DNA of 64,000 bases from Ovis canadensis (GCF_042477335.2 NC_091245.1:114548501-114612500); one strand, 5' to 3'; counted from the first letter of the stretch, positions 1 through 12,124 are shown. Numbers and translations: made by a program. Notes: generated by a model from the letters alone, not told the origin.

Positions 1-2505
1 GTTTTCTTGCCACCTCTTCTTAATATCTTCTGCTTCTGTTAGGTCCATTTATGTCCTTTATTGAGCCCATTTTTGCATGAAGTGTTCCCTTGGCATCTCT
101 AATTTCCTTGAAGAGATCTCTAGTCTTTCCCATTCTATTGTTTTCCTCTATTTTTTTGCATTGATCACTGAAGAAGGCTTTCTTATCTCCCATTGCTATT
201 CTTTGGAACTCTGCATTCAAATGAGTATATCTTTCCTTTTCTCCTTTGCTTTTGACTTCCTTTCTTTTCACAGCTATTTGTAAGGCCTCCCCAGACAGTC
301 ATTTGCTTTTTTGCATTTATTTTTCTTGGGGATGGTCTTCATCCCTGTCTCCTGTACAATGTCATGAACCTCCGTCCACAGTTCATCAGGTGCTCTATCA
401 GATCTAATCCCTTGAAATCTATTTCTCACTTCTACTGTATAATTGTAAGGGATTTGATTTAGGTCATACCTGAAAGGTCTAGTGTTTTTCCCTTCTTCCT
501 CAATTTAAGTCTGAATTTGGCAATAAGGAGTTCATGATCTGAGCCAGAGTCAGTTCCTGGTCTTGTTTTTGCTGCCTCTATAGAGCTTCTCCATCTTTGG
601 CTGCAAAGAATATAATCAATCTGATTTCGGTATTGACCATCTGGTGATGTCCGTGTGTAGAGTCTTCTCTTGTGTTGTTGGAAGAAGGTGTTTGCTATGA
701 ACAGTGCGTTCTCTTGGCAAAATTCTATTAGACTTTGCTCTGCTTCATTCTGTACTCCAAGGCCAAATTTGCCTGTTAGTCCAGGTGTTTCTTGACTTCC
801 TACTTTTGCATTCCAGTCCCCTATAATGAAAAAGACATCTTTTGGGGGTGTTAGTTCTAGAAGGTCTTGTAGGTCTTCATAGAACTGTTCAACTTCAGCT
901 TCTTCAGCATTACTGCTCAGGGCATAGCCTTGGATTACTGTGATATTGAATGGTTTGCCTTGGAAACAAACAGAGATCATTCTGTCGTTTTTGAGACCGC
1001 ATCCAAGTACTGCATTTCAGACTCTTTTGTTGACTATGATGGCTACTCCATTGCTTAAGGGATTTCTGCCAACAGCAGTAGATATAATGGTCATCTGAGT
1101 TAAATTCACCCATTCCAGTCCATTTTAGTTCGCTGATTCCTAGAATGTCGATGTTCACTCTTGCCATCTCCTGTTTGACCACTTCCAATTTGCCTTGATT
1201 CATGGACCTAACATTCCAGGTTCCTATGCAATATTGCTCTTTACAGCATCAGACTTTGCTTCTATCACCAGTCCCATCCACAACTGGGTGTTGTTTTTGC
1301 TTTGGCTCCATCTCTTCATTCTTTCTAGAGTTATTTCTCCATTGATTTCCAGTAGCATATTGGGCACCTATCGACCTGGGGAGTTCATCTTTGAATGTCT
1401 TATCTTTTTGCCTTTAAATACTGTTCATGGAGTTCTCAAGGCAAGAATACTGAAGTGGTTTACCATTCCCTTCTCCAGTGGACCATGTTTTGTCAGAACT
1501 CCCCACCATGACCTGTCTGTCTTGGGTGGCCCTACAAGGCATGGCTGTTTCATTGAGTTAGGCAAGACTGTGGTCCATGTGATCAGATTGATTTGTTTTC
1601 TGTGACTGTGGTTTTCAGTCTGGCGGCCCTCTGATGGAGAAGGATAAAAAGCTTATGGAAGCTTCTTGATGGGAGAGACTGACTGATGGGGAAACTGGGT
1701 CCTGTTCTGATGGATGGGGCCATGCCAGTAAATGTTTAATTCACTTTTCTGTTGATGGACAGAGCTGTGTTCCCCCCCTGCTATTTACCTGGGGCCAAAC
1801 TATGGTGGAGGTAATGAAGATAATGGTGACCTCCTTCAAAAGATCCCATGCATGTACTGCTATGCTCAGTGCCCCAACCCTGCAGCAGGCCACCACCAAC
1901 CCACACCTCCGCTGGAGACTCCTCGACACTCCCAAGCAAGTCTGGGTCAGTCTTGTGGGGTCACTGCTCCTTCCTCCTGGGTCCTGGTGCACACAAGGTT
2001 CTGTCTGTGCCCTCTAAGAGTCTATTTCCAGTCCTGTGTAAGTTCTGGCAGCTCTATGGTGGGGTTAATGGCGACCTCCTCCAAGAGGGCATATGCCATA
2101 CCCAAGGCTGCTGCACGCAGAGCCCCTGCCACAGTCTACTGCTGACCGGTACCTCCACAGATGCTCAAACATGGTTCTGTCTCAGTCTCTGTGGGTTCCC
2201 TGGGTTCTGGTGTGCACAAGCTTTGTTTGAGCCCTCTGAGCATCTCTGGTGGGAATGGGGTTTGATTCTATATTTCGTCCCTCTTGCCATCTTGCTGGGG
2301 CTTCTCCTTTGCCCTTGGACATATGGTATCTTCTCACAGCCGCTCCAGCGCCTAACATCTTGCTGGGGTTTCTCTGACCTTGGACATGGGTTATCTCCTC
2401 ACAGCCATTCCAGCGAAGTGCAGCCGCTGCTCCTGACCTTGGACATGGGGTATCAGCTCATACCTACTCCAGCGAAGTGCAGCTGCTGCTCCAGACCTTA
2501 GAGGT
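1..2505 (-). mobile_element. BovB (RTE) LINE, antisense, 5' half with extended 5' region
   Basis: On the minus strand this encodes the N-terminal endonuclease of BovB ORF2. Motifs seen include GISELKWTGMGEF, the GDWNAKVGS metal-binding motif, QIDYILCSQRWRSS and the catalytic SDH in SGSDHELL. The endonuclease is split by a frameshift between about 910 and 980, and another break lies between 271 and 459, so the copy is dead. The reverse transcriptase part lies beyond the left edge. From about 1640 to 2505 it continues into the GC-richer 5' region of long bovine BovB copies, ending in imperfect tandem units. Confidence 0.85.
2280..2505 (-). repeat. Tandem monomers in the BovB 5' region
   Basis: Units sharing the words CTTGGACATGG, TCACAGCC and CTCCAGCG or CCAGCGAAGTGCAGC recur three to four times at roughly 60-70 bp spacing. 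They lie at the far 5' end of the antisense BovB. Such reiterated units resemble a promoter-type 5' region, but that function is inferred. Confidence 0.6.
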
Positions 2506-2574
2506 GGGTATCTTGGAAGCAGGGTTTTTGGGCTGGTGAACATATTAATATGCTGGGGGGATGATGGCCCCCCA

Positions 2575-2855
2575 CTGCTGCTGCTGCTGCTGCTAAGTCA
2601 CTTCAGTCGTGTCCGAATCTGTGTGAATCCATAGACGGCAACCCACCAGACTCCCCCGTCCCTGGGATTCTCCAGGCAAGAACACTGGAGTGGGTTGCCA
2701 TTTCCTTCTCCAATGCATGAAAGTGAAAAGCGAAAGTGAAGTCGCTCAGTCATGTCCAACTCTTAGCGACCCCATGGACTGCAGCCTACCAGGCTCCTCC
2801 GTCCATGGGATTCTCCAGGCAAGAGTACTGGAGTGGGATGCCATTGCCTTCTCTG
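2575..2855 (-). mobile_element. BOV-A2 SINE, antisense
   Basis: Two tandem Bov-A monomers are visible, each with the block GGGATTCTCCAGGCAAGA followed by CTGGAGTGGG. They are separated by the TGAAAGTGAAAAGCGAAAGTGAAG linker. A CTG tract at 2575-2594 is the reverse complement of the usual AGC-rich tail. Transcription would be by RNA polymerase III if active. Confidence 0.88.
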
Positions 2856-3059
2856 TGTGCCTCCACTGGACCCCACTATATTTATATATCTCTTACATTT
2901 GATTGTTTGAATTGTATCCTTTATGATAAACCTGTAATAGTAGGTAACAGGTTTCATGTGTTATTCTAGCAAATTATTGAAACTGAAGGGAGAGCCATCA
3001 TGGAAACCTTTAACTTTGTAGCACAAATGAACAGAAGTATGGGCAACCTACTGACCCAA

Positions 3060-3195
3060 TATTTGTAGCTGGTATCTGAAATGAGAACAATCTTGTGGGA
3101 CTAAACCCTGACGTGTATAGAGTTTGACACGAACTGCAGATAGTGTCAGAATTCAATTGTGTTGTAGGACACCCAGTGGATGTCAGAATTCATTA
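3060..3195 (+). repeat. Ancient interspersed repeat fragment (family unnamed)
   Basis: Words such as CTTGTGGGACTAAACCCT and AGATAGTGTCAGAATTCAA are shared in diverged form with the 3' part of the longer copy at 9520-10245 (CTCTGGGACTTAATCCTT, CAGATAGTGTTGGAATAGA). I recognise it as a common ancient mammalian repeat but cannot name the family. Confidence 0.5.
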
Positions 3196-3199
3196 GTAT

Positions 3200-4930
3200 C
3201 TAGAAGGGGAAAAAAAGGCTATCAATACCACTGAGTAAAGCCTATTCAAAATCTACCCTAAAAAGATTCTTTAAAAAGTCTCAAGGTGGTTTGCAATAGC
3301 TAAACTACTTCTCAAAACAAAATTAAATTTTCTTTAAAGAAAGACATCAGAATACAATCAACAGTGTTATATTTAAAATGTCCAACATCCAATAAAAATG
3401 ACTAAACACGTGAAGAAGCAAGTAGGTGTTGTCCATCACCAATAGAAAAATTACTCAATAGAAACAGACTCAAATAAAATTAGCAGATGAAATTTTAAAA
3501 CAAGTATTATAAACATGTCCACAATTTAATGGGGAAAATATCTAGATTGTCTTATACAGCAAACAAACAAATAAATAGAGAGTCTTGAAAAGATTTACTG
3601 CAAAATATGAGTATGAGAAGTAACAGATACGAAAAAATGAAACAAATGGACTCTCTAAAGCTGAAGAATATAATATCTAAAGTGAAAAATTCACTGGATA
3701 GACTTAGTAGTATATTATAAATTAAAGAAAAAAGAATAATAATCTTGAAGACTGCAATAGAAACTATGTAAATTGAACCTCAGAGTGAGAAAAAGCTGGA
3801 AGCAAAATCCCACAACAAACAGCACAGTGACCTGTGGGACAATATCAATTGGCATAATACATGTGCAATTAGAGTCATAGGGTGACTCCAAAAAATATTT
3901 CAAAATGCAATACCCCCAAAATTTCCATTTTGATTAATACTGAAAACTTAATTATCTAAGAAGCTAAATGAACCTCAAGCAGAATATACACACACCCACA
4001 AACAAAAACACAAAGGAATATAATAAAAACATTATTAAAAACCCGTAGTAAAGAGAAAATCCTGGAAGCAACCAGAAAAAAAAGACACTGGATGCAGGAA
4101 TCCAAAAATAAGAATTTAATAACTTCTTACCATAAATAATGAAAGTCAGGAGACAATGGGAACTTCCCAGGTGGTGCTTGTGGTAAAGAGCCTGCTGACA
4201 ACACAGAACATGTAAGAGACACTGGTTTGATCGCTGGGCTGGGAAGATCCGCTGGAGGAGGCCATCACAACCCACTCCAGTACTCTTGCCTGGAAAGTCC
4301 CTTGGGCAGAGGAGTCTAGTGGGCTACAGTCCAAGGGGTCGCAAAGAGTTGGACAGGACTGAAGTGACTTAGTACGCATGCAGGAGATAATGGGATGATC
4401 TGTTTTAAATACCAAAATTTGAAAAAATAGCCCATCAACCTAGAATTTTATATCTCGCAAAAAATATTCTTCAAAGATAAAGGCAAAATTAAGACATCTT
4501 TAGAGAAGCAGAAGCTGAGGAACTTTGTCACCAGCAGATCTGCATTAAGATAAATGCTAAAGGAAGCTCTTTGGACTGAAGAAAAATAATACCAGATGGA
4601 AAACCAGATGTACAAAAGGAATTAAGAGATACATATATATATATAAAAGAGATATGTATATATATAAAAGAGACATTTCCTAATTTAAAATATCTTTAAA
4701 TGTAATTGTTTAAAGCAAAACTTAAAAAAAAAAAACCCACAATATATTCTGAGTTTTATAACTAAAGCAGAAATAAAATACAAAAATGGCACAAAAGATG
4801 GGAGGGGAAAATTTTTTAAGTTGATCTTAAATTATAACTGAGATTGTTTAACATTTGAAAGTAGGCTGCAATGAATTAAAAGTATTTGAAACTTTAAAGA
4901 AACCTGCTAAAACTGAGATTAAAAGGTACG
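3200..4930 (+). mobile_element. Old L1 LINE fragment, sense, ORF1 and downstream region
   Basis: Diverged L1 sequence runs on the plus strand. Matches include GTGAAAAATTCACTGGATAGACT, GACCTGTGGGACAATATCAA and, after the SINE interruption, AACCTAGAATTTTATATC and TGCTAAAGGAAGCTCTTTGGACTGAAG. These are standard L1 ORF1-region landmarks in the right order. It is full of stops and indels. The region 4161-4380 is a younger Bov-tA insertion. Confidence 0.75.
4161..4380 (+). mobile_element. Bov-tA SINE with target-site duplication
   Basis: A tRNA-derived head (CCCAGGTGGTGCTTGTGGTAAAG) is joined to a Bov-A body (CCACTCCAGTACTCTTGCCTGG). It is flanked by CAGGAGACAATGGG (4147-4160) and CAGGAGATAATGGG (4381-4394), a 14-bp duplication with one mismatch. 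It splits the surrounding L1. Confidence 0.88.
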
Positions 4931-4944
4931 TATCTATCGTATTA

Positions 4945-5385
4945 CTTTCTTAGGACTGCCATAACAGAGTATTATAAACTGAGTAGCTTAAAATGGCCAA
5001 AATTTATTCTCTCACGGTTTTAAGACTGAAAGGCTGAAGTCAAAGTGTCAGCAGGGCCAAGGTGACCGAAGGCAGTAAGGAAGCATCTTTTTTTTTTTTT
5101 TTTTGCCTCTTTCTAGCTTCTGGCAGCTGCTGGTAATTTTGGCATTCCTTCATTTGCAGATGCATCACTCAAATCTCTGCATCCATCATCTGGCATTCTC
5201 CTATGTGTCTGTGTGTCTCTGTTTTATTTTCTTATAAGGATATCAGTTTTTGGATTAAGGTCCTTCATAATCCACTATGACCTAATCTTAACTCTAATTA
5301 TATTTGCAAGCATTATTTCCAAATTGGGTTTCATTCTGATGTTCCAGTGAACATGAATTTGGGGCATACTATTCAACTCAGCACA
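4945..5385 (-). mobile_element. MaLR/MLT1-like LTR fragment, antisense
   Basis: The plus strand reads ...GGACTGCCATAACAGAGTA...GTAGCTTAAA...TTATTCTCTCACGG and later TTATAAGGATATCAG...CATGAATTTGGGG. This is the reverse of the familiar MaLR-like LTR body and its 3' end. An unusual 17-base T run (5088-5104) lies inside. The family name is tentative. Confidence 0.55.
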
Positions 5386-5754
5386 GCCAAGAATCCAAAA
5401 GTGGAAATCAAGCAGAAAGTAGACCGCCTCTCCAGATGTGGAAAACAGTATTGTTAAATCTCTATAGAGTTAAACCGGCCAACTACTCTTTCCATATCCA
5501 GTTCAGGCGCTTTGGTGAATGGAACATGTTTGTTTGTTAATATGTTTGTACCTATTTAGTACCAATTTCCTTCCTTTTTCTTGCTCACTGTGACCCATTC
5601 CTAGTACTCACCAGAAAGTAACCCCATCCTCTGCTCAGGGTTAAGTTCTGATGAGTTTAAGTAACTCATGTTAGTCCTGTTTCCCTTGTCAATCTCTTAT
5701 TTAAGGATGAGCATGTGACCCAGTTTCTCTGGCCTTTGAAATGTGGTGGGTGCT
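5386..5754. other. Unassigned sequence, no gene seen
   Basis: No recognisable repeat, RNA gene or open frame of interest. Confidence 0.5.
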
Positions 5755-7213
5755 ACTAAGACTTTGGTTGCTGTTGCTGTCCCGTTGCTCAGTCATGTCC
5801 AACTCTTTGCAACCCCATGGACTGCAGCACGCCAGGCTTCCCTGTCCTTCACCATCTCCTGGAGCTTGCTCAAACCCATGTCCATTGAGTCGGTGATGCC
5901 ATCCAACCATCTTGTCCTCCGTCATCCACCCTCCTTCAATCTTTCCAAGCATCAGGGTCTTTTCAAATGAGTCAGTTCTTCACATCAGGAGGCCAAAGTA
6001 TTGGAGCTTCAGCTTCAGCATCAGTCCCTCCAATGAATATTCAGGACTGATTCCTTTAGGATGGACTAGTTGGATCTCCTTGCAGTCCAAGGGACTCTCA
6101 AGAGTCTTCTCCAACACCACAGTTCAAAAACATCAATTCTTCAGTGCTCAGCTTTCTTTATGATCCAACTTTCACATTCATACATGATGGAAAAACAATA
6201 GCTTTGATTATATGGACTTTTGTCAATAAAGTCAAGTCTCTGCTTTTTAACATACTGTCTAGGTTGGTCATAGCATTTCTTCCAAGGAGGAATTGTCTTT
6301 GAATTTCATGGCTGCAGTCACCATCTGCAGTAATTTTGGAGCCCAAGAAAATAAAGTCTGCCACTGTTTCCATTGTTTCCCCATCTATTTGCCATGAAGT
6401 GATGGGACTGTATGCCATGAGCTTCATTTTTTGAATGTTGATTTTTAAGCCAACCTTTCACTCTCCTCTTTCACCCTCATCAAAAGTTTCTTTAGTTCCT
6501 CTTCTCTTTCTGCCATAAGGGTGGTGTTATCTGCATATCTGAGGTTATTGATATTTCTCCCGGCAATCTTGATTCCAGCTTGTGTTTCATCCAGCCCGGC
6601 ATTTTGCATGATGTACTCTACATATAAGTAAAATAAGCAGGGTGACAATATACAGCCTTGACGTACTCTTTGCCCAATTTGGAACCAGCTCATTTTTCCA
6701 CGTCCAGTTCCAACTGTTGCTTCTTGACCTGTATACAAGTTTCTCAGGAGACAGGTAAGATGGTCTGGTATTCCCATCTCATGAAGAATTTTCCACAGTT
6801 TATTGTGATCCACACAGTCAAAGGCTTTAGAGTAGTCAATGAAGCAGATGTTTTTCTGGAATTCTCTTGCTTTTCAATGATCCAACAGATGTCGGCAATT
6901 TGATCTCTGATTCCTCTGCCTTTTCTAAATCCAGCTTGAATATCTGGAAGTTCTTGGTTCATGTATTCCTGAAGCCTAGCTTGGAGAATTTTGAGCATTA
7001 CTTTGCTAGTGTGTGAAATGAGTGTAAATGTGTGGTAATTTGCACATTCTTTGGCATTGCCTTTCTTCGGGATTGGAATGAAAACTGACCTTTTCCAGAC
7101 CTGTGGCCACTGATGAGTTTTCCAAATTTGCTGGTATATTGAGTGCAGCATTTTAACAGCATCATCTTTTAGGATTTGAAATAGCTCAGCTGGAATTCTA
7201 TCACCTCCACTAG
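5755..7213 (-). mobile_element. BovB LINE, antisense, 5'-truncated in the reverse transcriptase
   Basis: Minus-strand frames read through BovB reverse transcriptase (IPAELFQILKDDAVKMLHS, KSVFIPIPKKGNAKECANYH-like, QAGFRKGRG) to the C-terminal region (MAYSPITSWQIDGETMETV). The 3' end is at 5755 and the copy is truncated at 7213 near the start of the RT domain. The catalytic YADD box is YADN here (6526-6537), and the frame is broken several times, so it is inactive. Confidence 0.88.
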
Positions 7214-7327
7214 CTTACTCATATATAAAGGTTTTATTAAAACATCCTACATAGAGATGCTTGTATAAATGTAAGAGTAAGATGAGAGTTAAGCTGACAT
7301 GACGATGGTCTGATATTATGAAAATCT

Positions 7328-7532
7328 GTGTGTTAGTTGCCTAGTTATGTCCGATTCTTTCCAATCTCTTGGATCATAGCCTGCCAGGCTCCTCTGTCCA
7401 TGGAATTCTCCAAGCAAGAACATTGGAGTTGGTTGCCATTTCCTTCTCCAGGGGATCTTCCTGATCCAGGGATCAAACCCGGGTCTCCTGCCTTGCAGGC
7501 AGATTCTTTACCATCTGAACGACAAGGAAGTC
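7328..7532 (-). mobile_element. Bov-tA SINE, antisense
   Basis: Typical antisense blocks occur in order: GTTAGTTGCCTAGTTATGTCC, CCAGGCTCCTCTGTCCATGG, CTTCTCCAGGGGATCTTCC and the tRNA-derived GGATCAAACCCGGGTCTCC. Confidence 0.88.
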
Positions 7533-7584
7533 CTATGAAAACCTGGATGCCTTTAAATCTCCCCATCACATTTTTTCTTCCTCT

Positions 7585-7687
7585 CATGGCTTGTGGGATC
7601 TGAGGTCCCCAACCAGGAACTGAAACTATGTCCTCAACTGTGACAGCGAGAAGTCTTAACCTCTGAACACCAGGGAATTCCCTCCCC
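7585..7687 (-). mobile_element. CHR-type tRNA-Glu SINE fragment, antisense
   Basis: The antisense head CCAACCAGGAACTGAAACTA...TTAACCTCTGAACACCAGGGAATTCCC is that of cetacean-hippo-ruminant SINEs. It abuts the Bov-tA to its left. Confidence 0.65.
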
Positions 7688-8239
7688 ATCAAAATTTTTA
7701 ATTTTACATTTCTGTTTGAAAATATTTTAAAAGTGAGCTATAAGGATATTCTAGAACAGGGCTCACATTCACATTGGTGTTCATGACTGTGTTGTTACTT
7801 GGTGATCCCTTAAGTGACAGTGCTTAATTTGTAATGTGTTGTAATGAGGTCTGATATGTTCTGATGTCAAAATGATCACTGACCATCACATAATTATTAC
7901 CATGCTGAAATTCTTCAACAGTTTAAGGACAAAGCTTTTCTTCTGCACTGATAAGTCACGTGACATAAACTAGTGTACCTTTGGCATGAGTGCGTTATTC
8001 ATATTTCCAAAGAAGTAAATCTCTTGAGCATGTTAATGTCCAAAGTGCAGGTTATTCTGAGTCCAGCATGCCTGTGCTCCGTGCTTCTGACCTTCCCCCA
8101 CTTTTTCTCTGAACTACAAGAAAGGTTTTATTCACTGTGACTGTACTGCACTCTACTTCGTGCAAATGCAAACACAGTCCTTGAAATACGTGAAAGTATT
8201 TAGTTACACGATCACATGCCAGGTGATTCCCCAGTATAT
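7688..8239. other. Unassigned sequence, no gene seen
   Basis: No recognisable element or coding signal. Confidence 0.5.
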
Positions 8240-8395
8240 TTTTATTGCATTTCTTCCTTTTAAAATGACTGAAGCTCAGAAATGTTAAGTGACTCTTCAG
8301 GGTTGCAGAACTACTGAGCGGAGGAACCATAATTTGAATGTAGGCATTTTTGCCTCCAATTATAGTGCTTTTCCAACTACACCACTGTTTTCCTA
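8240..8395 (-). repeat. MIR, antisense
   Basis: ACTGAAGCTCAGAAATGTTAAGTGACT followed by AGGGTTGCAGAACTACTGAG matches the reverse of the MIR core. Confidence 0.7.
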
Positions 8396-9360
8396 GTTAG
8401 TATGCAAACCACTGGTGATATGTCTGGTTATCTTAGGTGATAAATGGGAAAACATTTTAAACAATTGTAACTGAAAATATAATTAGCTTTATATCAAAAT
8501 TATACTCTGATTTTGCATAGGACAGAGTTAAGCTAGTTAGTATCATAAAATTTTATTTTTGTCAGAACATATTAAACACAGGAGTATGGTCAGGCAAGTA
8601 TATAGATGTTTCCAAATTCCAGTAAGTGAATCTTCTGTTACATAAAATTATTGAGATTAGCAATGATATAGATAACTTATATGGCTTTTCATATACCCTT
8701 TACAGGCAAATATTGAAGTATTTCTTCCATAAATTCTCAGTTATTTGCAAAATCAATACAAAGACTTGTTTCTCATATCTAATCTATTGCAGCAATAGGA
8801 AAATTTTCTTACTGATGTAAACACAGGGAAATCTTTCTCACCAGAGAACCGCATGAAGATTTAACAAATCTGTTAAAACAAGTTAAGAGTAGGGCAATAC
8901 ATTCTTGACATTTTTTTTTTGTCAGATAGGTGGTATCCATAAGCAACTTTTGTTTCATTCTCAAGTTCAGTGGCTTTCATAGGGAAAAACCATTTCTTAT
9001 CTATTTAAATTGCAAGAAAAACTTCAGGGCTTCTAGAAGGAACTCATCACTCTGTAAAATAATGGGCATTATCGAGACTGACCTTGCAAACTAGCTTATC
9101 TCACAGATTCAAAAAGCTTAAATTTGTCCTTTCAAGGCAAGCTTATGAAAATATATCAAGTGTACTACACAATTGTCATGAAACTAGGGTGGGGGATACA
9201 TGCCATGACTGGTGGGCCTAGCTTCTATTCGTTGTCTAAATTACCCAACTATTGTTTATATTTCTGAGATTCTTAGTAATGCCCTCTCCTCTTGCATGTC
9301 CTCCATGACTTGCTATATACCCACTTATTAATTCCAGGTCTGAGAATTAAGACAGTATCA
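8396..9360. other. Unassigned AT-rich sequence, no gene seen
   Basis: The 64-codon open frame at 8626-8820 has no recognisable similarity and the base composition of random AT-rich DNA. No repeat family was recognised. Confidence 0.5.
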
Positions 9361-9445
9361 CTTCCTTTTCAATCTCTGTGTCTTTTATTTCTTTTTCTTG
9401 CCTTATTGCTGGGACTTCCAGTTTGGTGTTGAATAGACAGGAAAG
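9360..9445 (-). repeat. Short L1 fragment, antisense
   Basis: CTTGCCTTATTGCTGGGACTTCCAGTTTGGTGTTGAATAG is a recognisable stretch of antisense L1 ORF2. Confidence 0.6.
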
Positions 9446-9519
9446 CACTTGTTCGCAGTCATAAGAGGTGTGATAATGTGATTTATAATAAGAAATATAT
9501 ATTTGGTCTTCATCTCCAT

Positions 9520-10245
9520 TTCTGGCACAGTACTCCTAACACTCTTGAAATTTTCTAAGTGACAAAAGCACTAAAGGCGTCTTTTGTCATATTAATGAGG
9601 TGACTTTTGGACTCCACCTAAGGATGAGGGCTGGTTGCCAGGGGATCCAACCGTGAGATTAGAGAGTCTGAATTTTACTTCCACACCCCATGACCTCTGA
9701 AGAGGAGGAGTTGAAGGTTGAATCAATCACAAATGGCCAATTATTTAATTAGTCATGCCCATGCAGTGAATCCTCCATTAAAAATTCAAAAGGACAAGGC
9801 TTGGAGAGCCTCTGGGTTGGTGGCCGTGTGGAGATAGGAGAGAGGTCCTCTCAGAGAGAGCATGGAACCTCTATGCCCTTTCCTCATACTTTGTCCTATG
9901 CATCTCTCTCATCTGACTGTTCCTAAGTGGTGTCCTTCTATAATTAACTGGTAATCTAGTAATTAAATGTTTCTCTCATTTCTGTAAGCTGCTCTAGCAA
10001 ATGAATCAAACCCAAGGAGTGGGTGTGGAAACCTCTGATGTACAGCCAATCAGTCGTAAATGCAAGTGACAACCTGGACTTGGGATTGGTGTCGGAAGTG
10101 GAGTAGGGGTTGGGGAGAAGTCCTCTGGGACTTAATCCTTAACGTGTAGAATCTAATGCTATTTCCAGGCAGATAGTGTTGGAATAGAGTTGAGTTATAG
10201 GACACTCGGCTAGTGGCCAAAAGTTGATTGATGTGAGGGGAGAAA
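9520..10245 (+). mobile_element. Ancient mammalian repeat, possibly an LTR (family unnamed)
   Basis: Landmarks are GGGCTGGTTGCCAGGGGATC, CATGCCCATGCAGTGAATCC, GCATCTCTCTCATCTGACTG, GTAATCTAGTAATTAAATG and CTGCTCTAGCAAATGAATC. They match a widespread mammalian element I know by sequence but cannot name safely. Its 3' part recurs at 3060-3195. Confidence 0.6.
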
Positions 10246-10369
10246 AGCGCATACATTAGAATTGATGTTCAGAAAGCTTTAGAAGAAAAAATTTCAGACT
10301 TTTGCCATAAGAATAGCATGAGCTGAAGTTTTTCATAGATATTTTTTGGTCTTATCTATTTTAATTCTC

Positions 10370-10515
10370 CTTAGTGTTTGGGAAGAATTATCCCATTTAC
10401 AGATGAGAATACTGAGGCTCAAAGACATTGGGTAAATTACCTACAATTATGCAGCTAGCAAGAGGTGGTCAAGACCCCGAAGCCAGCACTATTTTGACTG
10501 TACCAATGATCCAGT
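10370..10515 (-). repeat. MIR, antisense
   Basis: CCCATTTACAGATGAGAATACTGAGGCTCAAAGA followed by TATGCAGCTAGCAAGAGGTGG is the reverse MIR core. Confidence 0.8.
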
Positions 10516-11185
10516 TTGTCAAATGCCTAGTGCTTTATTCAATTTAAATCATTCATGTAGCAAATAATTATTGAGTTCATATTTATGTGCTGTGTTTTGA
10601 AAGTGCAAAGCACTGAATTAAAGTTATTTATTTAGTTTTAAAATTAAGATGGTACCTAGGTTATCTTTTAAGAAAGGTTTGTGGAAGATTCTGTATAGAT
10701 TACTTAGAAAGATGAGAGGAAGTCACCTTACTGATGGGAAATGATGTTCAATCAGGAACATTAAGCATCAAAGAGATGCTGAGTTTTAGTTCTTAGAGCA
10801 TGAGGTTGTGTCTCCAGAGATAATTTGCAACAACCTGTGTTGAAGAATTCCACTTCAAATATAGGCTGTGCTTATGGAGCAGTACCATAGGATTGGTAAT
10901 TGCCACGGTCTTCTTTAGGCATCATATCAGAGAATGTCCTGTCTGATTTTATTGGGAGTTAATCTATTCTTATTATAACCATTTTAGTTGAGGAAGTTTT
11001 AATTTTAGGTCTAGATTAAAAAAAAAATCTTTGTATGTATGTATTTTCTAATTCATTCAATCTAAATTGGAGGATAATTTGCAAAGTGAAAATCACCTCA
11101 TATTCCTTCTGCAGATTATGAATGAACATGAAGAGGAAGGTGAAATTGTAGAAGAGAGTCACAGAACGACAGGACTAAGAGACTG
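10516..11185. other. Unassigned sequence, no gene seen
   Basis: No clear repeat or coding feature. Confidence 0.5.
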
Positions 11186-11189
11186 CAGT

Positions 11190-11330
11190 GGCCGATGTGC
11201 CGTTTTACAGATGGAGAAACTGTGGCCTAGAAATCTTAAGGCACATGTCTAAGATTACACAACTACTGTCCCGGCGGCAAAGCTCAGGTCTTTCAAACTC
11301 CTGTCTTGTGTTCCCAAGGCCTGAATTATT
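11190..11330 (-). repeat. MIR, antisense
   Basis: GTTTTACAGATGGAGAAACTG...AGATTACACAACTACTG gives a diverged reverse MIR core. Confidence 0.65.
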
Positions 11331-11429
11331 TCCATTTCCACAGTCTGATAAGCATCAAATGAGACCCTGGAATAGTTTACTTTCAAGATCGCTTTCAACT
11401 CAATGAGTCTTTTTGTTATTTTCTTCTTT

Positions 11430-11545
11430 TTTTTAAATGGCCATGCCCTGAAGCATATGGGATCTTAGTTTCTTGACCAGGGATCAAACCCATGCCCTCT
11501 GCATTGCAAGAGTGGAGTCCTAAACACTGAACCCAAGGAAGTCCC
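11430..11545 (-). mobile_element. CHR-type SINE, antisense
   Basis: ATGGGATCTTAGTTTCTTGACCAGGGATCAAACCCATGCCC...CCAAGGAAGTCCC is the antisense tRNA-related head of a CHR SINE. Confidence 0.75.
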
Positions 11546-12120
11546 TATTTTATTCTATTATGTTTAGAATTTTATTAGTCCTACAAACACTAATATTTGA
11601 AGTATTTTATGCTATTCTCCCTGCATAAAGAAATATTTCAAATTAAAAACAAGAGTTTCTAAAAATTGATTGGAGGCCAATTTAATTGGAATCACCACTA
11701 CCTTTGAATTCACATACATGTTTTAGTTAAACAACAATCTTGTCATGACTCTGCATTTATAGGATCAGTGGTTGTTCTTCTACCACCTGTTTCAATAAAG
11801 ACCTGTGATTCCCCTGTCATGTTGGAAACGTTCATCTGCAGTGACTCAACACAACTGCACCTAAAAAATAAATTGATATTCAGCTTTCTCAAGATGCAAA
11901 ATCAGCCTGAAAAAGTAAAAAATAGATCTGCTTTAAAATGTAAAGTGTGCACTGCCAAAAAATGAAACACACATATTCAAAATTTGAAAGCTCTGTGATA
12001 AGATTATACCAAGTAATGTTTTCTGTTTAGAAATAAAAAGTTTTTACTTTTTCCTGGATGGTGATAGAAATCATTTTTATTTCTGTCAAATCCACTGTAG
12101 CCTCTGACTCAACAGCTCTT
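11546..12120. other. Unassigned sequence, no gene seen
   Basis: Contains a 65-codon open frame (11768-11965) with no recognisable similarity. It is treated as chance. Confidence 0.45.
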
Positions 12121-12124
12121 TTCA

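Noticed and set aside
2575-2594. CTG triplet tract as a coding or disease-type repeat
   Set aside because: It is the reverse complement of the AGC-rich tail of a BOV-A2 SINE.
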